Below are positions 49,215 to 57,675 of a DNA stretch of 64,000 bases, one piece after another; positions within the stretch are counted from its first letter, which is position 1, and every line of letters begins with the position of its first letter. The notes under the pieces were generated by a model that had not been told where the DNA came from, did no database searches, and saw only the letters and a list, made by a program, of their open reading frames with translations. A program made the position numbers and the translations under genes. The stretch is from Amycolatopsis sp. CA-230715. Its GTDB lineage: Bacteria; Actinomycetota; Actinomycetes; Mycobacteriales; Pseudonocardiaceae. The DNA lies in assembly GCF_018736145.1 (NCBI RefSeq), contig NZ_CP059997.1, forward strand, positions 7,191,501 to 7,255,500. Reading direction: 5' to 3'.

Positions 49215-49850
49215 GTGACCGCCACCTCTCCTGAACCGGGCAGTACCGTCGGATCGGTGAGCGACGCCGATCCCGCCTTTCGCCCTCCGCAGCAGGCCCG
49301 CAGCCGGAAGTCCCTGCGGAAAGTGCTGGCCGCGGCCGAGCACGTGCTGGCCACCGGCGGTATCGACGAGTTCACGGTCGCCGCGGTCGCCGAAGCGGCC
49401 GGGATGTCCGTCGGCACGATCTACCGGCGGTTCACCGGTAAGGAGCAGTTGCTGCACGCGGTCAAGGACCAACTGCTCGGGCGGCTGGAAACCGGTGTCG
49501 CGGAGGCGCTCGCCTCAGCGGAGGAAGGTTTGGAGGGCGCGCTCTCCGCGTTCACCCACGCGATGGCGCGCACGTTTTCCCGCCACGACCGGATCTTCCC
49601 CGCACTGCTCAGCGGCCAGCAGGAGGAAGGGGTCGAGCGCGGCTTGCAGGCGCTCGCGGCCATCCAGGACGCCCTCACCGAGGCCGCCGGACCGTACCTG
49701 GACGACGCCCGCGCGCTGCGGTTCGCGGCACGCACCATCATCGGGTCGTGCGTGCACCGCGCCGCCACCTGCCGCTCCTGGCCGGACGGGGTGAGCTGGA
49801 CCGGATGGGCCGACGAGACCACCAAGCTGGCTGTGGCCTACCTGACGTGA
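49215..49850 (+). CDS. TetR family transcriptional regulator
   Basis: The 211-aa protein has a TetR helix-turn-helix (LRKVLAAAEHVLATGGIDEFTVAAVAEAAGMSVGTIYRRFTGKEQLLHAVKDQL). The GTG start at 49215 is tentative; GTG at 49257 is also plausible. In the 53-bp gap to the divergent CocE hydrolase lies an A+T-rich gcaaattatcattcgc element, a likely operator. Confidence 0.85.
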   Translation: MTATSPEPGSTVGSVSDADPAFRPPQQARSRKSLRKVLAAAEHVLATGGIDEFTVAAVAEAAGMSVGTIYRRFTGKEQLLHAVKDQLLGRLETGVAEALASAEEGLEGALSAFTHAMARTFSRHDRIFPALLSGQQEEGVERGLQALAAIQDALTEAAGPYLDDARALRFAARTIIGSCVHRAATCRSWPDGVSWTGWADETTKLAVAYLT

Positions 49851-49898
49851 ACGCTTTCGCTTCGGCGGCAAGGGTTTCCGGCGGAATACAGTGCGATC

Positions 49899-50843
49899 AT
49901 GCGAAGCGTGGTGATCGATTCCCGAGGAACGTTCCAGCTGGCCGAGCGGCCGGATCCGGTCGCAGGCCCGGGAGAGGTGGTGCTCCGGGTACGGGCCGCC
50001 GGGCTCAACGCCGCCGACCTGCAGCAGGCGCGAGGGGACTACCCGGCGCCGCCGGGATGGCCCGCCGACGTGCCGGGGCTGGAGGTCGCGGGCGAGGTCG
50101 AGCAGGTCGGGCCCGGAGTCGCGGACGTGGTGCCGGGCGACCGGGTGATGGCTCTGGTCGGGGGCGGCGGACACGCCGAGCGGATCGCGGTCCCCGCCGA
50201 GATCCTCCTTCCGGTGCCCGACGGCCTGCCGTGGGAGGAGGCCGCCGGATTCCCGGAGGCGTTCAGCACCGCGTGGGACGCCTTGGTCGGCCAGGCCGGG
50301 ATCCGCGCTGGCGACCGGGTTCTGGTCACCGGGGCGGCGGGCGGGGTGGGCACGGCCATGGTGCAGGTCGCCGCGATTTCCGGGGCGCACGTGGTGGCCA
50401 GCGTGCGCAGGCCGGAACTGCACGACCGGGTGGAAACGCTGGCCCCGATTGAGGTCGTGACGCCCGATCGGGAAGCCGAGCACAAGCCGTACGACGTGAT
50501 CGTGGAACTGGTCGGCGGCGAGGACTGCCTTCAGCGGGTCGCGCTGCTCCGCGCCCGGGGCAAGGTCCTCGTGGTCGGAGTCCAGGCGGGCGCCACGGCG
50601 CCGCTGCGGATGTTCGACCTGATGCTCGCGCGTGCCCAGCTGATCGGCACCACCATCCGAGGGCGCTCACCCGCGGAGAAAGCGGTCCTCGCCGCCACCG
50701 TGCGGACTGCCGCGGTGCCGCTGCTGGCGCGGGGGCGGTTGCGGGTCCCGGTCGACGCCGCCTTTCCGCTGGACCGGTTCTCCGACGCCTACGCCAGGTT
50801 GGGCGGGCAGGGCAAGTTCGGCAAGGTCGTGCTGATTCCTTAG
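49899..50843 (+). CDS. Zinc-free quinone oxidoreductase (MDR family)
   Basis: The 314-aa protein has a GroES-like domain (VVLRVRAAGLNAADLQQARGDYPAPPGWPADVPGLEVAGEVEQVG) and an NADPH Rossmann domain (VLVTGAAGGVGTAMVQVAAISGAHVVASVRR). The ATG follows the TetR gene by 48 bp. It is convergent with the arginine-deiminase-like gene, with a 4-bp overlap at the stops. Confidence 0.87.
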   Translation: MRSVVIDSRGTFQLAERPDPVAGPGEVVLRVRAAGLNAADLQQARGDYPAPPGWPADVPGLEVAGEVEQVGPGVADVVPGDRVMALVGGGGHAERIAVPAEILLPVPDGLPWEEAAGFPEAFSTAWDALVGQAGIRAGDRVLVTGAAGGVGTAMVQVAAISGAHVVASVRRPELHDRVETLAPIEVVTPDREAEHKPYDVIVELVGGEDCLQRVALLRARGKVLVVGVQAGATAPLRMFDLMLARAQLIGTTIRGRSPAEKAVLAATVRTAAVPLLARGRLRVPVDAAFPLDRFSDAYARLGGQGKFGKVVLIP

Positions 50844-52546
50844 TGGACGGTCACGTCGCGCCACGCGTTCGTCGTGCAGTGCACTTCCCCGCCGCCTTCG
50901 TGGGCCCACGAGAAGTCCTCGGCCCACTGCACCCGGACACCGTGCGGGGCCAGCGCGCTTTCGGTCGCCGCGCGGAACAGGTCGCGGCCCGCGACGACCG
51001 GGCCGTGCGGATCCGGCGCGGCGAACTCGTGCGCGGTCACCGACAGCCCGTTCGGGATGTCCGGGGTGAACGCCAACAACAGCGGTAGTCCCTCGAGTTC
51101 GCGGAACAGCACCGGGACCCGCACCAGTTCGTCGGCGCGCAGGCCGGTTTCGGCGAGCAGCACGGCGAGCTCGCGATCGATGTTCGCGGCGGCCCTTTCG
51201 TTGGCATCGTTGAGTTTCCGGTCGTCCAGCAGCTCGTCGACGGTCGGCTTCTTCGCCGCGTCCGTGCCGGAGAACAGCGTCGCCGAGCCCGCGCCGCGGG
51301 CCTTCGCCGTGGCGAGGATCCCGCGCGCCGACCGGGGATCGGCGACCATGAGCGTCCAGCCCCGCGCGTTCGGCGCGGGGATCACGTGCACGAGTTCGTC
51401 GACGTGGCCGACCGCGAGCCACGAAGTGTCGATCGCGAGCGGCGGCTGCACCCGCTGGCTTTCGAGCAGGCGCACGAAAACGGGATCGGGGTGCCGCCTG
51501 TTGTCGCGACCGGACCCGTACAGCACCCTGCCCTTCGGGAATCCCGGATACGGCGGGAGCGATTCGAAGTTGCCGGTCCCGTTGAGCAGATCGATCCCGG
51601 GGATGCGGGGTGCTTCGCTGAACGCCTGCACCACCGCGACATCGGGGCCGCGCAGATCGCGGAAGGCGAGCCTGCCGGCGGGACGGAGCGTCGCCGCGCC
51701 GCCGACCTGCCACAGGTTCGGCGAGCGGAGCATCACCCGCATGGTCTGCACGCCGTGCGCGGTGGGCATGCTCGCGGTCGCGGGTTCGAAGAGGTCCTGC
51801 GTCCAGGTGTCCGCCCACCACGCGGGGCCACCGGTGAGGTAGCGGACGCGCTGGCCGGTGGCGCGATCGAGTGAGGCGCTGAACTCCGGCCAGCCGCCGG
51901 GGATCCGGTCGCCGGGCAGCCCCGGCACACCGCCGGGACCGCTGCCCGGCGCGGCGGCGAAGACCGCGGTGGCGGGCTGGAGGTCGTTCTGCAGCACGAG
52001 CGGCGCGGTCCGCAGGCGGTGGTGCGCCCGCCGCGTCGTGCCGCGATCGGTCACCGCCAGCGCGACGGTCACCGAGCCGTCCCCTGTGGACAGATCGCGC
52101 ACGATGTCGCGCCCCTCCACGGCGAGCCGGACCCCGTGGCGCAACTCGGCGGCGGACAGCGCGCCGTTGCCAGGGGCGATCGACTCCCAACCGCCGCCGC
52201 GGCGGACGAAGACACGGGCGCGGTCACCGCGGTCGACCGTCAGCCGTCCCGTGGCGCCGTCGCCGAGCCACGGTTCCGCCGCGATCTCCACCGGGGTGAG
52301 GTCCTGTTCGTCCGCGGGCCCGTTGACCCGATCGTCGGCCGCGTCGTTGCAGGACGCGAGCCCGCGGTCGGTTTCGAGCCCGACGGCGTCCAGGTCCGCC
52401 GGCGTGACGACGCACCGGTGTTCGTCGTCGTCGAGATTGGCGAGCATGACCTCGCCGCCCCGCAGCCGCGGTCCCGTGGTCACTGCTACCGCGGGCACCG
52501 TGAACGCCATCGCGCTCACCGTGACCAGCACTCCCCAGCGAAGCAT
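50840..52546 (-). CDS. Secreted protein-arginine deiminase (PAD) family protein
   Basis: The 568-aa product starts with a signal peptide (RWGVLVTVSAMAFTVPAVAV). All four PAD catalytic positions are visible: Asp251 in DTWTQDLFEP, His381 and Asp383 in VGHVDELVHVIPAP, and Cys557 in GEVHCTTNAWRD, which correspond to Asp350, His471, Asp473 and Cys645 of human PAD4. It may convert peptidyl-arginine to citrulline outside the cell, with calcium dependence by family. N-terminal beta domains precede the catalytic fold. It is divergent from an AraC-like gene, 98 bp away. Confidence 0.85.
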   Translation of the reverse strand: MLRWGVLVTVSAMAFTVPAVAVTTGPRLRGGEVMLANLDDDEHRCVVTPADLDAVGLETDRGLASCNDAADDRVNGPADEQDLTPVEIAAEPWLGDGATGRLTVDRGDRARVFVRRGGGWESIAPGNGALSAAELRHGVRLAVEGRDIVRDLSTGDGSVTVALAVTDRGTTRRAHHRLRTAPLVLQNDLQPATAVFAAAPGSGPGGVPGLPGDRIPGGWPEFSASLDRATGQRVRYLTGGPAWWADTWTQDLFEPATASMPTAHGVQTMRVMLRSPNLWQVGGAATLRPAGRLAFRDLRGPDVAVVQAFSEAPRIPGIDLLNGTGNFESLPPYPGFPKGRVLYGSGRDNRRHPDPVFVRLLESQRVQPPLAIDTSWLAVGHVDELVHVIPAPNARGWTLMVADPRSARGILATAKARGAGSATLFSGTDAAKKPTVDELLDDRKLNDANERAAANIDRELAVLLAETGLRADELVRVPVLFRELEGLPLLLAFTPDIPNGLSVTAHEFAAPDPHGPVVAGRDLFRAATESALAPHGVRVQWAEDFSWAHEGGGEVHCTTNAWRDVTVH

Positions 52547-52644
52547 GACCTCTCCTTATGTATCTCATGTGTGATAAATAGAAGGTAGCACGGCCGAAGC
52601 GCCGCGTGGCATGCTCGTCGGAGTGAACGGCCGGAGGTGAGCGC

Positions 52645-53331
52645 ATGACGGGCTACCTGGCTTGGCGCGGTCACCTGAGCAGGGCGACCCTGTGGCGGGT
52701 GGTCAGGGGAAGCGGCGAGCACCGGGTGCTCCCCGACGGGGTCATGGACCTCATGGTGCACCGCGGGCGGTTCGTCGTCGCGGGCGCGGACACGGCGGCG
52801 TGGCACGACGCCGAGTCGGAACCCGGCGAGGTGACCTGGGGTTTGCGCCTGCCACCCGGTGCCGCGTGCGCGGTGCTGGGCCTGCCCGCGAACGAGCTGA
52901 CCGATCAGCGAATCGACCTGGCGGACCTCGTGGAGCTGCCCGCTCCGGCGCTCGACGCGGCCGAACTCGACGCTCCCGCCGCACTGGAACGGGTTTTCGT
53001 CGCGTTGTGGCGCCGAACGTCCCCGGACGTTCCGACACTCCGCTTGGCCGCCTCGCTGGACAGGGCCGCGCGTGGCGGTGCGACGGTGCGCGAAGTGGCG
53101 GACCGGCACGGACTGTCCGAGCGCTCCCTTCGCCGGGCCAGCGACCGGCTGTTCGGCTACGGCCCGAAGACCCTCATGTCGATCCACCGCTTCCAGTACG
53201 CGCTCCAGCTGGCGAACGCGGGCGTGGCGCTGGGCGAAGCCGCGGCGACCGCGGGTTACGCGGACCAAGCGCACCTCAATCGCGAAGCGCGGCGCCTCGC
53301 GGATGCGACGCCCACCGCGCTCGTCCGCTGA
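52645..53331 (+). CDS. AraC-type transcriptional regulator
   Basis: The 228-aa protein has an N-terminal sensing part (YLAWRGHLSRATLWRVVRGSGEHRVLPDGVMDLMVHRGRFVVAGADTAAW) and a C-terminal helix-turn-helix pair (TVREVADRHGLSERSLRRASDRLFGYGPKTLMSIHRFQYALQLANAGVALGEAAATAGYADQAHLNREARRLADATPTAL). The arrangement matches the DUF6597-type AraC group. Targets are not evident; the divergent PAD gene or the downstream gene are candidates. Confidence 0.83.
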   Translation: MTGYLAWRGHLSRATLWRVVRGSGEHRVLPDGVMDLMVHRGRFVVAGADTAAWHDAESEPGEVTWGLRLPPGAACAVLGLPANELTDQRIDLADLVELPAPALDAAELDAPAALERVFVALWRRTSPDVPTLRLAASLDRAARGGATVREVADRHGLSERSLRRASDRLFGYGPKTLMSIHRFQYALQLANAGVALGEAAATAGYADQAHLNREARRLADATPTALVR

Positions 53332-53388
53332 GCGGGCTTGGCCGAAACGTCCAAGCGGCGGGCGGGCGGGCGGAGCAGACTTCCCCGC

Positions 53389-54279
53389 ATGACGATCAAC
53401 CTCGACCGCGCCGCGTCGTTCATGGCGACCCACGCGCGCATCCTCGACAGGCGGCGTTTCGACCTGGCTCGCGGCGGCGGTGACGCCGATCGGGCCGCGG
53501 TCGTCGCCGCGGTGGACGGATACCGCAACCCGGACGGCGGCTACGGCTGGGGCCTCGAACCCGACCTGCGCGCGCGGGAAAGCCAGCCGGGTGGCGCACT
53601 GCACGCCTTCGAGGCGATCGCGGACGCCGGTCCCGCGACCTCGCCCCACACCACCGCCCTGCTCGACTGGCTCGGCTCGGTCAGCCTGCCCGACGGGGGC
53701 GTGCCGTTCGCGCTGCCCGTCGCCGATCCCACCGCCTGCGCCCCATTCTGGGTGCAGGCCGACGCGGGCACGTCCTCGTTGCAGATCACCGCCGCCATCG
53801 CGACCCAGGCCCACCGGGTCGCCCAGTGGGATGCCGCCGCGAAGGACCACCCGTGGCTCGCCGCGGCGACCCGCTACTGCTTCGACGAGATCCGGCGGAT
53901 GGACGAACCCCCGTTCGCCTACGTCCTGATGTTCGCCGTCCACTTCCTCAGCGCCGCCGCCGGCAACTACCCGGAAGCCCACGAACTGGTGGCACGGCTG
54001 GGAAAGTTCATCCCGGCAGACGGCGCGGTTCCCGTCGCCGGTGGTGCGGAAGGCGAATCCCTGCACCTGCTCGATCTCGCGCCGGAGCCGGACCATCCCC
54101 TTCGCGCGCTGTTCGACGACAGCGCGGTCTCGGCCGATCTCGACCGGCTGGAGGGCAACCAGCAGCCCGACGGCGGCTGGGTCGTCGACTTCACCAGTTA
54201 TTCCGAGGCGGCCGCACTCGAATGGCGGGGCTATGCGACGGTGAGCGCGATCTCCGTGCTGGAGGAGAACGGCCGCTGA
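53389..54279 (+). CDS. Prenyltransferase/squalene-cyclase-like (alpha/alpha toroid) protein
   Basis: The 296-aa protein has repeat-like segments ending in GG: VDGYRNPDGGYGWGLEPDLR, LLDWLGSVSLPDGGVPFALPV and LEGNQQPDGGWVVDFTSY. These resemble the QW-type repeats of terpene-cyclase/prenyltransferase toroids, without a clear DxDD catalytic motif. It is likely a cytoplasmic protein of unknown substrate. It follows the AraC gene in the same direction and precedes a GNAT gene by 17 bp. Confidence 0.6.
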   Translation: MTINLDRAASFMATHARILDRRRFDLARGGGDADRAAVVAAVDGYRNPDGGYGWGLEPDLRARESQPGGALHAFEAIADAGPATSPHTTALLDWLGSVSLPDGGVPFALPVADPTACAPFWVQADAGTSSLQITAAIATQAHRVAQWDAAAKDHPWLAAATRYCFDEIRRMDEPPFAYVLMFAVHFLSAAAGNYPEAHELVARLGKFIPADGAVPVAGGAEGESLHLLDLAPEPDHPLRALFDDSAVSADLDRLEGNQQPDGGWVVDFTSYSEAAALEWRGYATVSAISVLEENGR

Positions 54280-54296
54280 ACCACGAGAAGGGGAGC

Positions 54297-55091
54297 ATGA
54301 GCCTCGATCACGCGCTGTCGGCGCGATTCGACCGGAACCTCGCCGAACACGCCTGCTACCTGCACGGCGCACTGCCCCGCTCGGTGGTCACCCGCACCGA
54401 GGACCTGCTCGTCGCCGACAGCGGGATCGACGACGACACCTTCAACATCGTCGCCACCGCGGACTTCGCCCCGGATCTCGCGAAAACGCGGATCGCCGAG
54501 ACGATCACCGCGCTGCGCAGGACCGGGCGGCCGTTCTCGTGGTGGGTCGGCCCGGCGTCCGGCCCCGACGACCTGCGCGATCTGCTGACCGGCGCGGGAT
54601 TGGCGGAGTCCGAGCGCGAAACCGCGATGTGGACGCGGTTGAGCGAGCTCCCCGACGGCGGGACCGTCGCCGATCTCGACATCGTTGGAGTGACCACGGC
54701 CGCTCAGGTCCGCGAGTTCGCCGGGATCCAGGCCGCGAACTGGAACCCGCCCTCGGCTGGGGTGCACGAGTTCTACACCGCGGTGACCGACCGGGTGCTC
54801 GCCCACGGCTGCCCCGGCAGGCTGCTGCTCGGCTACCACGACCGGGAACCGGTTTGCGCGGCCGAAATCCTCCTGCACGACGGTATCGCCGGGCTGTACA
54901 ACGTTTCCACACTTCGCGCCTACCGCAGGCGGGGTTTCGGCGGCGCGATCACGCTCGCGGCGCTGCGCTCGGCGCGCGACACCGGGTGCGACCTGGCGGT
55001 GCTACAGGCGTCTGCGGACGGGGAACCGGTGTACCGGCGGCTCGGGTTCCAGGCTTACGGGGAGTACGCGGAGTTCGCGATCACGCCGTGA
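54297..55091 (+). CDS. GNAT family N-acetyltransferase
   Basis: The 264-aa protein carries two GNAT-like halves. The second has the acetyl-CoA motif: GLYNVSTLRAYRRRGFGGAITLAALRSARDTGCDLAVLQASADGEPVYRRLGFQAYGEYAEF. The ATG follows aagggga. It is likely cotranscribed with the toroid protein upstream. The acceptor is unknown. Confidence 0.82.
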   Translation: MSLDHALSARFDRNLAEHACYLHGALPRSVVTRTEDLLVADSGIDDDTFNIVATADFAPDLAKTRIAETITALRRTGRPFSWWVGPASGPDDLRDLLTGAGLAESERETAMWTRLSELPDGGTVADLDIVGVTTAAQVREFAGIQAANWNPPSAGVHEFYTAVTDRVLAHGCPGRLLLGYHDREPVCAAEILLHDGIAGLYNVSTLRAYRRRGFGGAITLAALRSARDTGCDLAVLQASADGEPVYRRLGFQAYGEYAEFAITP

Positions 55092-55123
55092 ACGGGGAAG
55101 CGAAACCACTTCGCTGCCCCGTT
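55091..55123. terminator. Terminator between GNAT and FAD-monooxygenase genes
   Basis: The arms 55091-55103 and 55111-55123 pair in 12 of 13 positions around a 7-base loop. They lie between the convergent stops at 55091 and 55126. Confidence 0.6.
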
Positions 55124-55125
55124 CT

Positions 55126-56304
55126 TCAACGCTGCCCGACTGTCCTTTCCGGACTCAGCAGCTGCTCGTTGAGCCGTTGCCGTGCGGCGTCCACGTCGAG
55201 GACCGGTTCCGCGGTCATGATTTCGGCGAGTTCGGCGCACGCCCGCGCGCCCGCGGTGGCGCGGGGCAGCATGACGCTTTCGTAGGCGCGAACGGCTTCG
55301 TCGAGGCTCGCGTGCGTGGCGACGGCGGTGGCGAGATCGGTGCCGTCGACGAGGGCGAGATTGGCGCCGATGCCGAACGGCGGCATGAGGTGGGCGGCGT
55401 CGCCGACGAGCGTGATGCCGGGGACGTGGTCCCAGCGGTGTCCCACGGGCAGCACGTACAGGGGCCGGTTCACGAACTCGCCGTCGTGGCGCAGCAGATC
55501 GAGCAGGCTCTCGTGCCAGCCCTCGAACTGGGCCAGCAGGTACGCGCGCACGGCCGACGCGTCCGCGAGGTCCACACCGGCGGCCTCGTGCCAGTCCGGC
55601 GGCACGTCGAGCGCGGCGTAGACGCGGAGGTGACCGCCACTGTTCCGTTGCGCGGACAGCATTGTGCTGCCGACCTTCGCGACCAGCGTGCCCTCACCGA
55701 CCAGGCGGGCGAGCGCGGGGTGGCCGGTGTCGACGTCGTCGATCCAGGTCTCGACCATGGTGGTGCCCAGGTGCGCGGGAACGGCGCCGGACAGGGCGGG
55801 GCGGACGCGGGACCATGCGCCGTCGGCGCCGACGACGAGGTCGAACTCCTCGGCGGTGCCGTCGCCGAAGCGCAGGCGGGCGGTGCAGTCGTCCAGCGAG
55901 GTGGCCGAGCGGATCGACTGTCCCCAATGGACAGTTCCGGGTTCGAGGGAGCCGAGCAGCAATCCGCGGAGCTGGCCGCGGTCGATCTCGGGCGCGGAGC
56001 GTTCGTCGTCGGCGGGCGCTTCGTGATGCAGCACCGCGGCGGTGACCGGGTCCAGCGCGCGCAGTTCCTGCGCCTCGGGCCTGGCCAGCGCCAGGAACTC
56101 GGGGAAAAGACCGGCGGCGCGCATCGCGGCCTGCCCGGTGGGGACGTGCAGATCGAGCATGCCGCCCTGCCAGCGGGCGGTCGAGGAGGTCTCCCGCTCG
56201 AACACGGTCACCGAGAGGCCGTGGAGCTGGAGGCCGCGGGCGCAGGCGAGACCGCCGACTCCGGCGCCGACGATCGCGATACGGGGGCTGCGGGCAGAGT
56301 TCAT
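55126..56304 (-). CDS. FAD-dependent monooxygenase (TetX-like)
   Basis: The 392-aa protein opens SPRIAIVGAGVGGLACARGLQLHGLSVTVFERE and continues GGMLDLHVPTGQAAMRAAGLFPEFLALARPEAQELRALD, close to TetX-type monooxygenases. The later motif GITLVGDAAHLMPPFGIGANLALVDGTDLATAVA binds FAD. ATG at 56304 was chosen over the in-frame opening at 56370. It is divergent from a TetR regulator. Resistance to an aromatic drug is possible but not shown. Confidence 0.85.
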   Translation of the reverse strand: MNSARSPRIAIVGAGVGGLACARGLQLHGLSVTVFERETSSTARWQGGMLDLHVPTGQAAMRAAGLFPEFLALARPEAQELRALDPVTAAVLHHEAPADDERSAPEIDRGQLRGLLLGSLEPGTVHWGQSIRSATSLDDCTARLRFGDGTAEEFDLVVGADGAWSRVRPALSGAVPAHLGTTMVETWIDDVDTGHPALARLVGEGTLVAKVGSTMLSAQRNSGGHLRVYAALDVPPDWHEAAGVDLADASAVRAYLLAQFEGWHESLLDLLRHDGEFVNRPLYVLPVGHRWDHVPGITLVGDAAHLMPPFGIGANLALVDGTDLATAVATHASLDEAVRAYESVMLPRATAGARACAELAEIMTAEPVLDVDAARQRLNEQLLSPERTVGQR

Positions 56305-56434
56305 CGCAGTGGGGTCCTTCGAGGTGGGTGGGTGCCGGGTTTGGCGTCCGGCGTGACACCAGAAAACCACATCGAGTAAAAAAGTTCAACGGATAAATCT
56401 TTTGTTCGTTACACCTTTGGTCGGATAGGGTGGG

Positions 56435-57022
56435 GTGGTGCAGGAGCAGATCGGGCGCCGCGAGCGCAAGAAGGCCCAGACCCGCAAGGCGCTCGCGGAC
56501 GCCGCGCTCGAACTGTTCCTGGAACGCGGCTACGACCAGGTCGGCGTCCGGGAGGTGGCCGACGCGGCGGACGTGTCGGTGACGACGCTGTTCAAGTACT
56601 TCCCGAGCAAGGAGTCGCTGGTCTTCGATCTCGACGAGGACATCGAAACGGCGCTCGTGTCCGCGGTGCGCGATCGCGCGGCGGGGCAGCGCGTGCTGCC
56701 CGCCCTGCGCGAGCACGTCCTGAGCAGGACGTCCGCGGTCGCCAGGTTCCCGCACACCTCGGCCTTCGGCCGCATGATCGAGGAAACCCCCGCGCTGCGC
56801 CACTACGCCCGCCGTATGTGGTTGCGCCACGAAACGGCGTTGGCGAAGGTGATTGCCGAGGAAGCCGGCGCACCCGAAGGCGATCCCGCCTGCGCCGCGC
56901 TCGCCCGGTTCGCGCTCGAAGCCGTCGACCTGGCGCACCGGGACGCCGATCCGGACACGGCGATCGACGCGATCTTCGGCCTGCTCGACCGCGGGTGGTC
57001 CGACGCCCATCCGGGAATCTGA
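56435..57022 (+). CDS. TetR family transcriptional regulator
   Basis: The 195-aa protein (GTG start) has the TetR helix-turn-helix (RKKAQTRKALADAALELFLERGYDQVGVREVADAADVSVTTLFKYFPSKESLVFDL). The intergenic run near 56380-56415 is A+T-rich (aaaaaagttcaac, ttttgttcg) and likely holds its operator. It probably controls the divergent TetX-like gene. Confidence 0.87.
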   Translation: MVQEQIGRRERKKAQTRKALADAALELFLERGYDQVGVREVADAADVSVTTLFKYFPSKESLVFDLDEDIETALVSAVRDRAAGQRVLPALREHVLSRTSAVARFPHTSAFGRMIEETPALRHYARRMWLRHETALAKVIAEEAGAPEGDPACAALARFALEAVDLAHRDADPDTAIDAIFGLLDRGWSDAHPGI

Positions 57023-57093
57023 GCGCTTCGCGGTCTGCTAGGAATACCCGTGCTCGCCGGAAGAGGTCCGGCGGCTGGGGAAAGGTTCTGGGG

Positions 57094-57456
57094 ATGCTCT
57101 ACTTCGACGGGTTCGTCGGACTGGTGACGCTCGGGCTGTGGATCTTCTGCCTCGTCGACGTGATCGTGACGGACGAGGCGTCGTGCCGCAACCTGCCGAA
57201 ACTGCCGTGGCTGCTGCTGGTGCTGCTGATCCCGCTCGTGGGGTCGATCGTGTGGCTGATCGCGGGCAGGCCGCAGCGCGCCCCCGGTGCGCCGACCGGC
57301 CGGTACGAGCGGCAGGCGCCGGGGTTCCCCGAGTACGACCGGCCGGGCCGGTTCGCCGCGACGAGCTCGCAGGACGACGAGGAATTCCTCCGCAGGTGCC
57401 GTGAGCGGGCCGAGGCGCAGCGGCGCAAGGCCGCCGAAAAGCGCGACGAGGACTGA
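57094..57456 (+). CDS. PLD nuclease N-terminal domain (PLDc_N) membrane protein
   Basis: The 120-aa protein has two membrane segments (LVTLGLWIFCLVDVIVT and PWLLLVLLIPLVGSIVWLIAGRP) with the PLDc_N pattern, then a hydrophilic tail with repeated RER/QRRK near the end. No enzymatic domain is attached. A strong terminator follows. Confidence 0.85.
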   Translation: MLYFDGFVGLVTLGLWIFCLVDVIVTDEASCRNLPKLPWLLLVLLIPLVGSIVWLIAGRPQRAPGAPTGRYERQAPGFPEYDRPGRFAATSSQDDEEFLRRCRERAEAQRRKAAEKRDED

Positions 57457-57462
57457 TCCAAG

Positions 57463-57486
57463 CGCCTCGGTCGCGAGGCGTTTTTT
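57463..57486 (+). terminator. Rho-independent terminator after the PLDc_N gene
   Basis: A 7-bp stem, cgcctcg (57463-57469) with cgaggcg (57474-57480), is followed by six T. Confidence 0.8.
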
Positions 57487-57675
57487 CGACAGCGCTGGGA
57501 CCGGCTCTGGTCCCAGCGCTGCGCTCTGACCTGCCAACATGACGGTACTATCAGTCTGTTCTAGTTAATCATCCATCTGTTTGATAATGTACTCCAAGAC
57601 CTTGATAAACCGGATCTGAACGCGCGCCCGAGCCAGGGTCGGCTCCGGTGCGCGGGACCGAGGACAGGAGTACTG

